The notes: a model not told the origin generated them from the letters alone. 44,354 nucleotides of DNA from Promethearchaeota archaeon (GCA_019058515.1 JAHPYY010000098.1:1-44354); one strand, 5' to 3'. Numbered from the stretch's first letter, positions 17,918 through 27,873 are shown. Made by a program: numbers and translations.

Positions 17918-18055
17918 ATTCGAGAAGCTGAAGGGACGATTCCACTAAAATTAGTTGCTTTGTTGACAATTATTGTCGTCGTGATCTCTGTAAGCATCGT
18001 ATCTCTTATTATATTCTACCTTAACCAAGCACCAGGCGATACGACTTGTGGATGA
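17918..18055 (+). CDS. Possible 45-residue single-pass membrane peptide without a standard start codon
   Basis: A frame ending at TGA 18053-18055 encodes a hydrophobic helix (LVALLTIIVVVISVSIVSLI) preceded by REAEGTIP and followed by a short Cys-containing tail. AGGTGAT at 17898-17904 sits at the right distance from ATC 17912, but no ATG, GTG or TTG is available between the in-frame stop at 17909 and the helix; ATT 17918 is the nearest rare start. The peptide resembles archaeal pilin-like or exporter-associated small membrane proteins. Either a non-canonical start is used or a base is missing in the sequence. Confidence 0.35.
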   Translation: MREAEGTIPLKLVALLTIIVVVISVSIVSLIIFYLNQAPGDTTCG

Positions 18056-18194
18056 GGTGGTGTGATCTTACCGTTTTTATGGAGTCGTTTCTTATCGTGA
18101 ATATAGAATTTTTTTGTCAAAAGAATGACTTTTGCGAATAAATTTTAGTCGCAAAACGACTTACCTCGCACAGGTTTTCAGCTTTATCGCAACT

Positions 18195-19628
18195 TTAGGT
18201 TTTATTCTGATTTATTTCGTTGATATATTGTTCAATTAACGCAGTCCGGAGCTCGTGAATCGTTCGACTTATGCTTACCTTGTAGTTTTGCGGATTTAAT
18301 AACCGAACTGATGCTTCGGGTAGGTGGGTAATATCTTCTTCCATAGTTTTTCTAGCGTCTTTCCAAGATTGAAGATTTCCAATAATTTTACCACTTTCCA
18401 TCTTGGTTTTAAGTAGCGGTTCGATTCTATCTGGATTCTTAAGTCTGTAAAATCTTAAGGGATTTAACGGATCGTACACCAGATCTTCTTCCAGTTTGGA
18501 TCTTGTTAATAATTCCATGATGTCTCCCGTCATGAAATCGTCTTCGTCGTAAACTCTGTAAACTTGTTTTTTACAGGGGATTGTAGTTTTCTCTACATTG
18601 CTCGATATTTTAATTTTTGGTTCATTTTCTTCTTCAACAAGTTTATATACGCCCCCCAACGCAGGTTGATCGAAGCATGTGGCCAATTTAGTGCCAATTC
18701 CCCATATATCGACTTTTCCTCTATTTCGATTGATTTCAGCTATTATGTATTCGTCTATGTCGTTAGAGACTACAACTTTCACATAGTCTAATCCCGCTTC
18801 GTTTAACATCGTCCTCGTTTTTCTGCTAAAGTACGCCAAATCGCCTGAATCGATTCTGACCCCCACCAATTTCTTTCCTTGGCTTTCTAATTCCTTTCCA
18901 ACCGTAATAGCATTTGGTACTCCACTTTTTAATATGTCGTAGGTATCGACGAGAAGAATACAAGTGTCCGGATAATGTTTAGCATAAGCTCTAAACGATT
19001 CTAACTCGGAATCGAACGCCATAACCCACGAATGTGCTTGAGTTCCACTTATGTTTATATCGCACAATTTTCCCGCAAGGACATTGGAACTCCCTACACA
19101 TCCTCCCACCATCGCGGCTTCGCTTGCGGTCAAAGCCCCATCCGGTCCCTGCGCCCTTCTTAGTCCAAACTCGAGGATCGGCTGCTTTCCAGAAACAAGC
19201 CACATTCTGTTTGCTTTAGTAGCGCATAGTGTGGGAAAATTGAAGCAGTTTAACAAGTACGTTTCGATAAATTGACATTGTATTAAGGGTCCTTCAACTT
19301 CAACAATGGGTTCGTATGGAAAGACTACCCTGCCGTCATCCATTGCTCGTATTGTAAGGCGACACTTCCAATTTTCTAAGTACCGCAAAAATTCTTCTGA
19401 AAAACTATTGTTAGACTTTAAGAACTCAATATCCTGACTCGTGAACTTTAGTTCTGAGATATCTCTTATAGCTTTACTAATGCCGTAACATATCGTATAT
19501 ACTCCCTTGAAAGGAGCACTGCGAAAAAACAGGTCGTACACCGCGTTTTTATCGGCAATCCGCTCTAATAAGTAACCATTACACATGGTCAACTGGTAAA
19601 AATCGGTTAACAAGGAATAATCCATCAT
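18195..19628 (-). CDS. pncB: Nicotinate phosphoribosyltransferase
   Basis: 477 residues. Makes nicotinate mononucleotide from nicotinate and PRPP (NAD salvage). Family features: the N-terminal SLLTDFYQLTMCNGYL, the catalytic-His region SGTQAHSWVMAF, the PRPP-site strand VGVRIDSGDLAYFS and IWGIGTKLAT. Length is usual for the archaeal/bacterial PncB1-like branch. ATG codons at 19628 and 19625 are both possible starts. A SAP/SWIM protein gene lies 28 bases upstream on the same strand, so the two may share a transcript, though their functions are unrelated on present evidence. Confidence 0.95.
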   Translation of the reverse strand: MMDYSLLTDFYQLTMCNGYLLERIADKNAVYDLFFRSAPFKGVYTICYGISKAIRDISELKFTSQDIEFLKSNNSFSEEFLRYLENWKCRLTIRAMDDGRVVFPYEPIVEVEGPLIQCQFIETYLLNCFNFPTLCATKANRMWLVSGKQPILEFGLRRAQGPDGALTASEAAMVGGCVGSSNVLAGKLCDINISGTQAHSWVMAFDSELESFRAYAKHYPDTCILLVDTYDILKSGVPNAITVGKELESQGKKLVGVRIDSGDLAYFSRKTRTMLNEAGLDYVKVVVSNDIDEYIIAEINRNRGKVDIWGIGTKLATCFDQPALGGVYKLVEEENEPKIKISSNVEKTTIPCKKQVYRVYDEDDFMTGDIMELLTRSKLEEDLVYDPLNPLRFYRLKNPDRIEPLLKTKMESGKIIGNLQSWKDARKTMEEDITHLPEASVRLLNPQNYKVSISRTIHELRTALIEQYINEINQNKT

Positions 19629-19655
19629 TTTCTACTCGTCTTATTTAGTGTTGAA

Positions 19656-20597
19656 TTATATTCTATCAATTTTCCTTATGTTTTTGACCATTACTCCCCA
19701 AAAGTTATCCTTGGTCAATTTTCCGCTAAACTTTATCTTATTACCTTTAGTTAAATTATTTTCCTCCTGTAATTTCTCGCTAATCCTTACTTTTAGCGTG
19801 TCTATTAGCTCGAGTTCATCCTCATTGAAATCGCTTGCTTTTTTGAGTTTTGACCCAAACTTAACATTAGTTAAATCTACTAAAAAGAATTTAGTAATAT
19901 TTCCTTGAAAATCGGATTCTCGCTCGGTAATTTTGCTTACTTGAGCATCGTACACGGTAATACTAGACTCTAAGTATTTTTTTACATTAAAGTCGTCGGA
20001 TTCCTCGTCTACCAAGGTTAAACTCGATTCGGCTGTAGATCCCCCAGATACTCCTTCCTCAAGCTTGATTGATTCAATTTCTTTTTCGAAATCTTTAGGT
20101 AACGGAGTTAAAGTCCAGTCTTTTAGTTTAAAAAATCCCTTTTTCAGAGAAAAAATAAAACCCACCCAGAAGTGATTGCACAATCCCTCGTTAGAACCAA
20201 CTCTACAGTCGCAATCTCGTTCAGGATCGCCTATATTATCTCCCCTAATAGCAAGATACGATTCTATCTCCCAATTAAACCCCTTAAACTTTAATTCTAC
20301 CTCGTGGGCTTCTTGATTCACGATTTGTATACTCACTAACGACTCTCTATCTTTTCCCTTAATTTTGTTTAACGCTAAATCTATGGTATTATTAAGAATT
20401 TCAGATTCCTTTTGCTTGATGACTTCTTGAATTTCCTCCTCAGCCAAAGAATCTAATATAAAATCAACTAATTCCCCCCTTTTAAGCTTTGAAAATCCCT
20501 TGATCCCAAAATCTCTGCAAAGCTGTTTGAGTTCGTTAACCGTTAGGGAAAATAGGAGGTATTTCAAATATGTGCTATCGTTAATTTCTCTTTTCAT
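19656..20597 (-). CDS. SAP-SWIM zinc-finger protein with C-terminal OB-like domain
   Basis: 313 residues in three parts. Residues 10-52 resemble a SAP helix-extension-helix DNA-binding motif (LTVNELKQLCRDFGIKGFSK). Residues 129-142 form a SWIM zinc site, C129-x-C131-x8-C140-x-H142, flanked by the usual hydrophobic strand (FNWEIESYLAI). The last ~100 residues (ITVYDAQVSKITERE, KFSGKLTKDNFWGVMVKNI) look like an OB-fold nucleic-acid-binding domain, based on the strand pattern only. The combination suggests a chromatin or DNA-repair role, which is inferred. Linker 165-205 is acidic. The gene lies just upstream of pncB. Confidence 0.72.
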   Translation of the reverse strand: MKREINDSTYLKYLLFSLTVNELKQLCRDFGIKGFSKLKRGELVDFILDSLAEEEIQEVIKQKESEILNNTIDLALNKIKGKDRESLVSIQIVNQEAHEVELKFKGFNWEIESYLAIRGDNIGDPERDCDCRVGSNEGLCNHFWVGFIFSLKKGFFKLKDWTLTPLPKDFEKEIESIKLEEGVSGGSTAESSLTLVDEESDDFNVKKYLESSITVYDAQVSKITERESDFQGNITKFFLVDLTNVKFGSKLKKASDFNEDELELIDTLKVRISEKLQEENNLTKGNKIKFSGKLTKDNFWGVMVKNIRKIDRI

Positions 20598-21024
20598 TTG
20601 CGATCAACTTGATCTCTTACTTTAAATAATTAATCATTTTGACTTCTTTACCATTATATACTGTATTTGTTCTATAATAAATTTAAATGTAGGATGTACC
20701 AAATTCAAATTTAAAACGAACTATTACAGCTATTACTTTAGTGAATTGGTTTACTTAAATGAATGAAAGCGAATTTTTTTATCAGAATTCGTATGTCAAT
20801 TGCGCTTTTCCCTACCATTATTCCTCTAGTATCGTCCTTTTTTTCTTAATTTAATATCTCAATATCAATTTTGAGCAAAATTTAGATGAAAATACCTTTC
20901 CCACTATGAAATTTCTTATCGTATCTTTATAATGGAATGATTTAAATAGGAAATTATTCTTTAATTAAAAATACATTTATACAAATAAATAAAAATAAAA
21001 TAAAACAGAGGTGAAGAACGAGTA
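20598..21024. other. Intergenic, 427 bp, no gene seen
   Basis: AT-rich divergent region between the SAP-SWIM gene (minus) and the small plus-strand gene. A TATA-like TGATTTAAATAGG lies at about 20939-20951. I saw no RNA gene. Confidence 0.55.
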
Positions 21025-21225
21025 ATGCGTTTGGACGAAGATATATTCGAATTGTTTGGAGAAGTTAAATTTGGGGAAATCGATAATATGTTATTGAATG
21101 ATTTCGATCGCTCGCTAAATAGGTACTTTTCAAAAAAGAGAACTCGACACGGAAAATACAGATTTATTACCAATAACAGCTATATTTCTGAATTTGAGAG
21201 CTATTTCGAAAGTTATTTTTATTAG
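21025..21225 (+). CDS. Small hypothetical protein
   Basis: 66 residues, ATG preceded by GAGGTGAAG about 12 bases upstream. The peptide is acidic at the start (LDEDIFELFGEV), basic in the middle (KKRTRHGKYRF) and aromatic at the end. No membrane helix, cysteine or known family is visible. It stands alone in a gene-poor stretch. The ribosome site and strand-specific promoter-like element support expression; the function is unknown. Confidence 0.5.
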   Translation: MRLDEDIFELFGEVKFGEIDNMLLNDFDRSLNRYFSKKRTRHGKYRFITNNSYISEFESYFESYFY

Positions 21226-21384
21226 AATCTATAATATTAGTTAAAATATCTAATTTTAAATCTCTTTATGGATTATACATTATCTTTTCTCTTTCTATCC
21301 AGCTTTTCCTAAATATTAAAACCAAAATGGTTTAATTTTCTAAACAACTCACCTTACAATAATGTATTCAGAATGGTGTATTAA

Positions 21385-22232
21385 ATGAGTTTACCTGAGG
21401 AAATTAAGGAATTTGAGGAGATCTTTATAGATACCAATGGAATCAAGCTCCATACCGTCGTAATTGAGAGGGAGCGCCCTTGGTCTTATTGCACGGATTC
21501 CCAGATTTTTGGTATGGTTGGATAAAAGTAATACCTGGACTAAAAGATAAATATAAATTGATAATTCCCGATTTACGAGGTTATAATTTATCTGATAAGC
21601 CGGATGGGGTTGAAAATTATACTCTAGATGTATTGGTTAAGGATATTAAAGGGTTAATCGAGCATTTTGGATTTGACAATGTTTTTTTAGCTGGACATGA
21701 TTGGGGAGGAGTTCTCGGTTGGGCTTTTGCTGAGAAATATCCAGAAATGGTGAGAAAGTTAGGAATTATTAACGCACCCCACATGAAAATCTTCCAAGAA
21801 CGTCTTAGAACTGATAAAAACCAACAAAAAGCAAGTTCTTATATTTTTGAGTTTCAAAAACCCAATGGTGAGCAACTTGCTTTAAAAGACGATTTTAAGT
21901 GGTTAAAGTGGGCGGTTTTTTCTGGTAAGAGAGATTTTACTGCAGAAGATAAAAAGATGTATTTGGATGCTTGGTCAAAGCCAAACGCTATTGTGTCTGG
22001 TGTGAATTATTATAGAGCAAATGCAAGTTTTAAGAATTGGTCAGGAATAATTGATGTTCCTACACTAGTTATTCACGGAATGAAAGATGTTGCCGTTTTG
22101 TCATCAGTATTAGACGATTTGCCAAAATTTGTTAAGGATTTAGTCATTGTACACGCAGAAAATTCTTCACATTGGGTTATGCATGATGAGCCAGGATTGA
22201 TAGTTAAAGAATTTAACAAGTTTTTTGGTTAA
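21385..22232 (+). pseudogene. Epoxide-hydrolase-like alpha/beta hydrolase, frameshifted near the start
   Basis: The N-terminus is read from ATG 21385 (EEIKEFEEIFIDTNGIKLHTVVIE), then the frame must shift at ~21465-21479 to continue as LVLLHGFPDFWYGW. The rest matches epoxide hydrolase/haloalkane-dehalogenase relatives: HGFPDFWYGW oxyanion motif, nucleophile elbow GHDWGG (Asp nucleophile), the acid in HGMKDVAVL, and His in SSHWVMHDEPG. The joined protein would be about 282 residues, a normal length. If the sequence is right the gene is broken after the first 30 codons, although TTG 21480 could restart a shorter product lacking the first strand. Confidence 0.82.
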
Positions 22233-22447
22233 TATTCTATTTTTAAAAACATATTAAGGATCCAGTAAGGAAATTAACCCGAAATTAACCTCGCTAACAT
22301 TTTTTTGTTTTTTACCTTAACAATCCCGCCAAATATGTAAACTATTTAAAAGAAAAAATCAAAATATACTTTATATCCAATCTTAAAGTTTCCCGCAAGA
22401 TTAACTGGAGATTGATATTTTGAACCAATCTTTCTAATAGCAGAATA

Positions 22448-25400
22448 ATGTTGAAAAGAAAATTCTCAGATAAAGACATTAAGTTGATCATTTTACTAAT
22501 AACGTTCTTTACTCTTATTATTTCCTCGATTTGTTCAGAGATTTATAATTTCGACTTTACACAAGACACTAAGGATAATCTGGACAACGGTGTATTAAAA
22601 TCTTCGACCTTCTGGACTCTTAATCCAATTCATATTGATAACAATTGGACTGAAACCAATAATACTAACACTTGGTGCAATGGAAAAGGCACCTTTACAG
22701 AACCATATGTAATTGAAAATGTCACAATAGACGGGAAAAATTCTGATTATTGCCTCCTAATTGAAAATACAGACGAATTTTTTATTATAAGAAACTGTAC
22801 ATTTGATAACACCAGCAAAAGTATCGGCTCTGGTATTTATTTGAATTACGTCCATAACGGAACATTATTTAATAATACGTGCTCACAAAACAACCGAATA
22901 GGAATACGCCTTAATAAAAGCAATAATAATACTATTTTTAACAATTCTCTTTGCAGTATGCGAACTGGGATCTACACACGAGAAAGTGATTATGTTAATT
23001 TTACTAAAAACGATATCCGTGGTAATTCTTTTACGGGAATCCAAATAGTCCTAAGTGACTTTAACGAAATTTCAGAAAATACTGTTATTGATAACCGAGA
23101 AAATGGAATATTGTTAACATATGCAACGTCTTGTGATGTCACCAATAATATAGTAAATAACAGCGATATCGGAATTCAATTGTCAATGGGGAGCGACCAC
23201 GAGATTATTGGAAACAATATGACTAATTGTGGTATCGTGAATTCTAACTCCATAAATAATGTAATCGATACCACCAATTTAGTAAACAAAAAACCAGTGT
23301 ATTATTACTTTGATCAATCGAATTTAGGTTCAGGTGATTTCACAAACGCTGGACAAGTAATATTAGATAGCTGTGTTGACTCTGTCGTTTCTAATCTAAA
23401 CCTTTCTTATGGCTCGATTGGAGTCTATTTAGAGGATTGTGGGAATATCACCGTTTCAGACAACGAATTCAGCAACAATACCCTCCATGGTATATACTAC
23501 ATCAGTAGCGATAATGTATCAGCTTATTTAAATAATATGACGCAATGTGGTTTACATGCGTGGGGAGATATTTACGAGCTTACCTCATGTAATATCACGA
23601 CTACTAATTTAGTAAATGACAAGAAATTGTTTTATTATATTAATGAAACTTACCTAGATTCAGCTAACTTTACTACTCCTGGCCAAATAATCTTGGTAAA
23701 TTGTAATAACTCAATCGTCAACAATCTCAATCTTTGTAATCAATCATTGGGAGTCTCACTACATTTTGGACATAATAACACAATTTCTTGTAATTATGTT
23801 TCTCATAATAGTGCAGATGGAGTTTACCTAAGGGAGAGCACAAATAACACGGTTTTTAATAACACAGCAAATAATAACGGAGAAAGTGGAATATTAATTT
23901 GGGATGACTCGAATTTTAACAATATTTCGTATAATCGGGCAAACGCGAATTATTACGATGGAATAGACATAGATCATAGTTCTAATAACACTGTTATTGG
24001 AAATAATGCAAGTCTTAACGATGAATATGGGGGAATAATTTTGTGGTCCTCAGAAAATTGTACAATTTCTCTAAATAATGCAAGTTTTAATGTTAATACT
24101 GGGATACGCTTAAGTGGAGAGTGTTTTAATGCAACAATTACAAATAACTATTTGGAAAATAACGGTGATTACGGTTTTTGGGCGTATAGCACTAATAATA
24201 CAATATTTACCAGTAACGAGGTAAATAATAACAGCGAGCATGGTATTTTCATAAAAAACGGTTATTTTATGAATTTTAGAGGAAATACTATAAACAATAA
24301 TACATTGGACGGTATAAGATTAGAATCTATAGAGAGTAGTACTTTTAACGAAAATGATTTTTCAAAGAACTTTAATTACGGAGTTGAAATAACGGATTCA
24401 ACATCTCAATACAACTTATTTTTCAATAACTCATTTTTAGATAACTATTTCAATACAATCGATAGTGGGACTAATAATGATTGGAATAACACGGAGTTAG
24501 GTAACATTTGGAGCAACTACACTGGAGTAGACTTAAACGATGATGGAATCGGCGATTCACCCTATAATTATAACGGAGTGGTCGATTATTTGCCAATATT
24601 TAGCGATGGCGATTCCATACCACCAGCCATAACTATTATTTCACCGTTAGATGGGTCTTACTCGAATTCGATACCTGTTATTAATGTCTCTACCAGCGCT
24701 CCCGACCTTAATCGAATATGGTATAGTAATGGTACATTTGAAGTAACTCTTGTCAATAATGTCCCCCAAAATTTAAACTCTAGTATCTGGGACGACCTAC
24801 CAGACGAGGGATTGTTTTACCTCTATGTATCAGCTCGGGATAATGTACCAAATATGAATACGGTAACGCTTACGCTTTATAAAGATGTAATAGCCCCAAG
24901 AATTACAATATCTTCTCCAAATATGTACGACCAATTTCAAAATACCCCTCCAGAGATTAATATTAATGTCTCTGACACATATCTAAATTCCATTTGGTTT
25001 ACATTAGAAAACGAATCAGGTATTATTTTGTCTGACACATGGGAAGGAATCATAACTCAAGAACAATGGGACTCTATTGAAGACGGACTTATTACTATCA
25101 AATTTTATGCCAATGATTTTGCAGGAAACGAAGCAGTAAAAAGTGTTACTGTAAGAAAAAATACTGCAGCAATCCTCATTGAAGGAGATACAACTTGGTC
25201 GTACTTAAAAGCTCAAGGTTTATGCAAGGGGACGGGTACATACGCCGATCCCTATATCATTGAGGATATTTTCTTAGATGGAAACAACGATGGAAGTTGT
25301 TTCGAGATCAAAAATTCAGATGTGTATTTTATATTATCAAATTGTACCTTTACCAATTCTGGATCAGGACCTTACGACGCGGGTTTTAGCATGATTAATG

Positions 25401-27049
25401 TTAGTAATGGTCAGTTAGTTAATAATAACTGCTCTTTTAATAACGGAAATGGGATGTTTCTGAGCGATTGCTCAAATATGACAATTTCAAATAATCACAT
25501 CAGTAATAACGGTCTAATGGGCATCTTCTTGAAAGATAGCTATGAAAATTTGTTATCGGAGAACACAGCAAATAATAACGGATTATATGGCATATATATC
25601 GATCCTAGCGACAATAATAGAATCACGGGAAATATTGCGAATAATAACGATTACGGAATATTTCTTAACAGTAGCGACACAAATGTAATATTAGAAAATA
25701 TTGCAAGTTTTAACGAACATCACGGTATATATTTAGAGAATTGCGATTATAGCATTATTTCTGAGAATACTGCCATTAACAACAGTGAGGCAGGAATACA
25801 TTTGAGTAGTAGTAGTGATAACACGCTTTCTCGCAACAATGTTGATTATAATTCTAAGTACGGAATTTATTTTCTTAATAGCCATAATAATCTTCTTTCG
25901 GGCAATCTTGTAGACAATAACCCTATTGGAATTTACTTGAGTGAGTCAAATACCAACACTGTAAGAGACAATTCTTTAGTTGACAATCAAGAAGGTATAG
26001 TTGAACGTAATTGTGTAGGTAATATTTTTTCCAATAATCAGGATAATAGCCCTGTACCGATTGCCTCGATACTAATCTGGGCAGTAACCGTCCCTATAAT
26101 GGCTATAGTCTCTGGTGGGGCAATAATTGTTAAGCGGAAAACGATTTATCAATTAATTAAGCCAAAAGATAAATTAAAAAAACCAAAATTAAAGAAGAAA
26201 TTACCTTTTGAATATAAAGAAAAATTATTATCAGAAGAAGCAGGATTACCAGCAAGAGCAGAATTGCCAGTAGAAGCTGAACTTTCCACGAAGAAACCGC
26301 TAGTAAGTAAACCTAAAGCAATTGAAGTTGCGAAACCGAAGAAAATCAAGAAACTTGAGAAAGCCATCCCTTCAGAATATATTATAACTCCTGCTGAAGC
26401 GGCTGAAACTCGCAAGGTAGAAGCAGAAGTTGATGTAGAAGAGCAAAAAATAATGTGCGTGGTACATAGAGGAGTGATTGACGGGAACATCTATACATGT
26501 CCCAAATGTAAAAGTTTCTACTGCATTAGATGCGCATATGTGTTAATTGATAGGGGGGAAAATTGTTGGGTTTGCAATGAAAAATTCATGCTAAAGAAAC
26601 CCGAGATTCAGATGTACGACGAAGCTCTAATGAGTAAGGTGGAAGTTGAAGGTCCCAGGGTAATCTTTTTAAGTTATTCCACCTTAGATTCTGAGTATTT
26701 TAACATACCTTTAATCGCTGAACGGCTAGAAGAATTTCCCGAAATTGATAAAGTTCTATTTTGGGAAGTTGATAGCGGAGAAAGCGTTGTCGATTTTATG
26801 GAAGAAACCCTTAGAGTAAGCAACATTTTCATGCTTTTCTGTACGGAAAATTCATTTAATTCAGAAGCTGTAAAAGGTGAGTGGCAAGCCGCGTACCAAT
26901 TGAGAAAACGAGGAAAAATGAAAATAATTCCTGTATTTGAGAAGGAAGAGAATGTGCCTTTTTTGTTATTACCATTAATAAGTGTTAAGTTTCTTAAGGA
27001 AAATTTCGATGCCTTTATTGAAGATTTGTACAAGGAGACTTTAAGGTAA
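22448..27049 (+). CDS. Receptor-like protein: beta-helix sensor, TM helix, RING-like zinc finger, TIR domain
   Basis: 1533 residues. An N-terminal hydrophobic segment (residues ~11-30) is a likely signal or anchor. Residues ~60-690 are a right-handed parallel beta-helix of NosD/periplasmic copper-binding type, Asn-rich, with repeats such as NNTIFNN and GIYL. About 700-890 hold two Ig-like modules (ITIISPLDGSYSNS; ITISSPNMYDQFQN), and ~900-1195 a second beta-helix. One TM helix lies at ~1204-1226 with a basic stop. Inside: a Lys/Glu linker, then a zinc finger with eight ligands C1337, H1340, C1351, C1354, C1359, C1362, C1373, C1376 (cross-brace, RING-like), and from ~1402 a TIR domain (VIFLSYSTLDSEYF). 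Glu1478 in AVKGEW aligns with the catalytic Glu of NAD-cleaving TIRs. Signalling is inferred. Confidence 0.85.
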   Translation: MLKRKFSDKDIKLIILLITFFTLIISSICSEIYNFDFTQDTKDNLDNGVLKSSTFWTLNPIHIDNNWTETNNTNTWCNGKGTFTEPYVIENVTIDGKNSDYCLLIENTDEFFIIRNCTFDNTSKSIGSGIYLNYVHNGTLFNNTCSQNNRIGIRLNKSNNNTIFNNSLCSMRTGIYTRESDYVNFTKNDIRGNSFTGIQIVLSDFNEISENTVIDNRENGILLTYATSCDVTNNIVNNSDIGIQLSMGSDHEIIGNNMTNCGIVNSNSINNVIDTTNLVNKKPVYYYFDQSNLGSGDFTNAGQVILDSCVDSVVSNLNLSYGSIGVYLEDCGNITVSDNEFSNNTLHGIYYISSDNVSAYLNNMTQCGLHAWGDIYELTSCNITTTNLVNDKKLFYYINETYLDSANFTTPGQIILVNCNNSIVNNLNLCNQSLGVSLHFGHNNTISCNYVSHNSADGVYLRESTNNTVFNNTANNNGESGILIWDDSNFNNISYNRANANYYDGIDIDHSSNNTVIGNNASLNDEYGGIILWSSENCTISLNNASFNVNTGIRLSGECFNATITNNYLENNGDYGFWAYSTNNTIFTSNEVNNNSEHGIFIKNGYFMNFRGNTINNNTLDGIRLESIESSTFNENDFSKNFNYGVEITDSTSQYNLFFNNSFLDNYFNTIDSGTNNDWNNTELGNIWSNYTGVDLNDDGIGDSPYNYNGVVDYLPIFSDGDSIPPAITIISPLDGSYSNSIPVINVSTSAPDLNRIWYSNGTFEVTLVNNVPQNLNSSIWDDLPDEGLFYLYVSARDNVPNMNTVTLTLYKDVIAPRITISSPNMYDQFQNTPPEININVSDTYLNSIWFTLENESGIILSDTWEGIITQEQWDSIEDGLITIKFYANDFAGNEAVKSVTVRKNTAAILIEGDTTWSYLKAQGLCKGTGTYADPYIIEDIFLDGNNDGSCFEIKNSDVYFILSNCTFTNSGSGPYDAGFSMINVSNGQLVNNNCSFNNGNGMFLSDCSNMTISNNHISNNGLMGIFLKDSYENLLSENTANNNGLYGIYIDPSDNNRITGNIANNNDYGIFLNSSDTNVILENIASFNEHHGIYLENCDYSIISENTAINNSEAGIHLSSSSDNTLSRNNVDYNSKYGIYFLNSHNNLLSGNLVDNNPIGIYLSESNTNTVRDNSLVDNQEGIVERNCVGNIFSNNQDNSPVPIASILIWAVTVPIMAIVSGGAIIVKRKTIYQLIKPKDKLKKPKLKKKLPFEYKEKLLSEEAGLPARAELPVEAELSTKKPLVSKPKAIEVAKPKKIKKLEKAIPSEYIITPAEAAETRKVEAEVDVEEQKIMCVVHRGVIDGNIYTCPKCKSFYCIRCAYVLIDRGENCWVCNEKFMLKKPEIQMYDEALMSKVEVEGPRVIFLSYSTLDSEYFNIPLIAERLEEFPEIDKVLFWEVDSGESVVDFMEETLRVSNIFMLFCTENSFNSEAVKGEWQAAYQLRKRGKMKIIPVFEKEENVPFLLLPLISVKFLKENFDAFIEDLYKETLR

Positions 27050-27262
27050 TTCAATTATTTGGACGAAAGTAGTGCTCATATCTTAGAAAATATAGAAAAA
27101 ACCACCCATGAAATAATAAATGTTAGGCGATTCCACTCCATAGCTAATACGATCTAAAAGAAATAAATTTATAAGGTTATGATATTGTTTTAAACATAGA
27201 GAGTTATAAATTTCTCACAATTTTGGATTGATTTTCACTTTGATTTTGGAGAAAAAATAAAC

Positions 27263-27736
27263 ATGACTGGTAAAAAAATGTTGTGGACAATAAAACTTGA
27301 CTGGTTGAATGTTTTGAGTTTATTAGGGCTTGAGTCCATAAATGAGATTCCAGAATCTAAAAAGGACAAGGCGTTAAAACGAATTGATAAAGAATACGAC
27401 TTAGAAGTCTTGTTAGATATTAACCCTCATGATTTGGACAAATTAGTTGCAACCGAATTAAAAGAACTTATGAAAAAAGAGTTAGAGACAAAAGTTCGTG
27501 AAGAAGAAAAAGTGAAGAATCAATTAAAAAACAAGTTTATTCCGTTCAAAAATGGAGGAATTATCAAGATAAACCCTCAAGATTTAAAAGATCTTGGCAT
27601 CGACATTGATAATATCAACGGAGATCCTGAAGAGTTCATAAGAAAATTTATGAAAAAATTTACTGGAGACGACGACGACGATAACGACGACGACAAGCAT
27701 GATTACCCAGAAGATAATACGGGATATTATATATAG
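27263..27736 (+). CDS. Hypothetical protein with acidic C-terminal tail
   Basis: 157 residues, ATG preceded by GGAG. The N-terminal 120 residues are predicted helical and Lys/Glu-rich, with a repeated INPxDLxxL motif (INPHDLDKL and INPQDLKDL). The tail is a run of Asp (encoded by GAC repeats at ~27667-27694) ending in NTGYYI. No membrane segment. It begins 213 bases after the TIR-receptor gene on the same strand. Function unknown; the acidic tail could be a disordered binding segment. Confidence 0.7.
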   Translation: MTGKKMLWTIKLDWLNVLSLLGLESINEIPESKKDKALKRIDKEYDLEVLLDINPHDLDKLVATELKELMKKELETKVREEEKVKNQLKNKFIPFKNGGIIKINPQDLKDLGIDIDNINGDPEEFIRKFMKKFTGDDDDDNDDDKHDYPEDNTGYYI

Positions 27737-27873
27737 AGGCTAAAACTCCTTCATATTTTAAGCTTTCAATTTTAGTTAACTCCCTTAATTCAATTATGAT
27801 TATTTGCGTCTGATGCTGGCACATAAGTTATACATCAAATCTCTAATTAAAATTAACCTAATGTGAAGTTAAT

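Noticed and set aside
27667..27694. GAC-repeat microsatellite as a regulatory element
   Set aside because: It lies in frame and encodes an Asp-rich tail; no sign of non-coding function.
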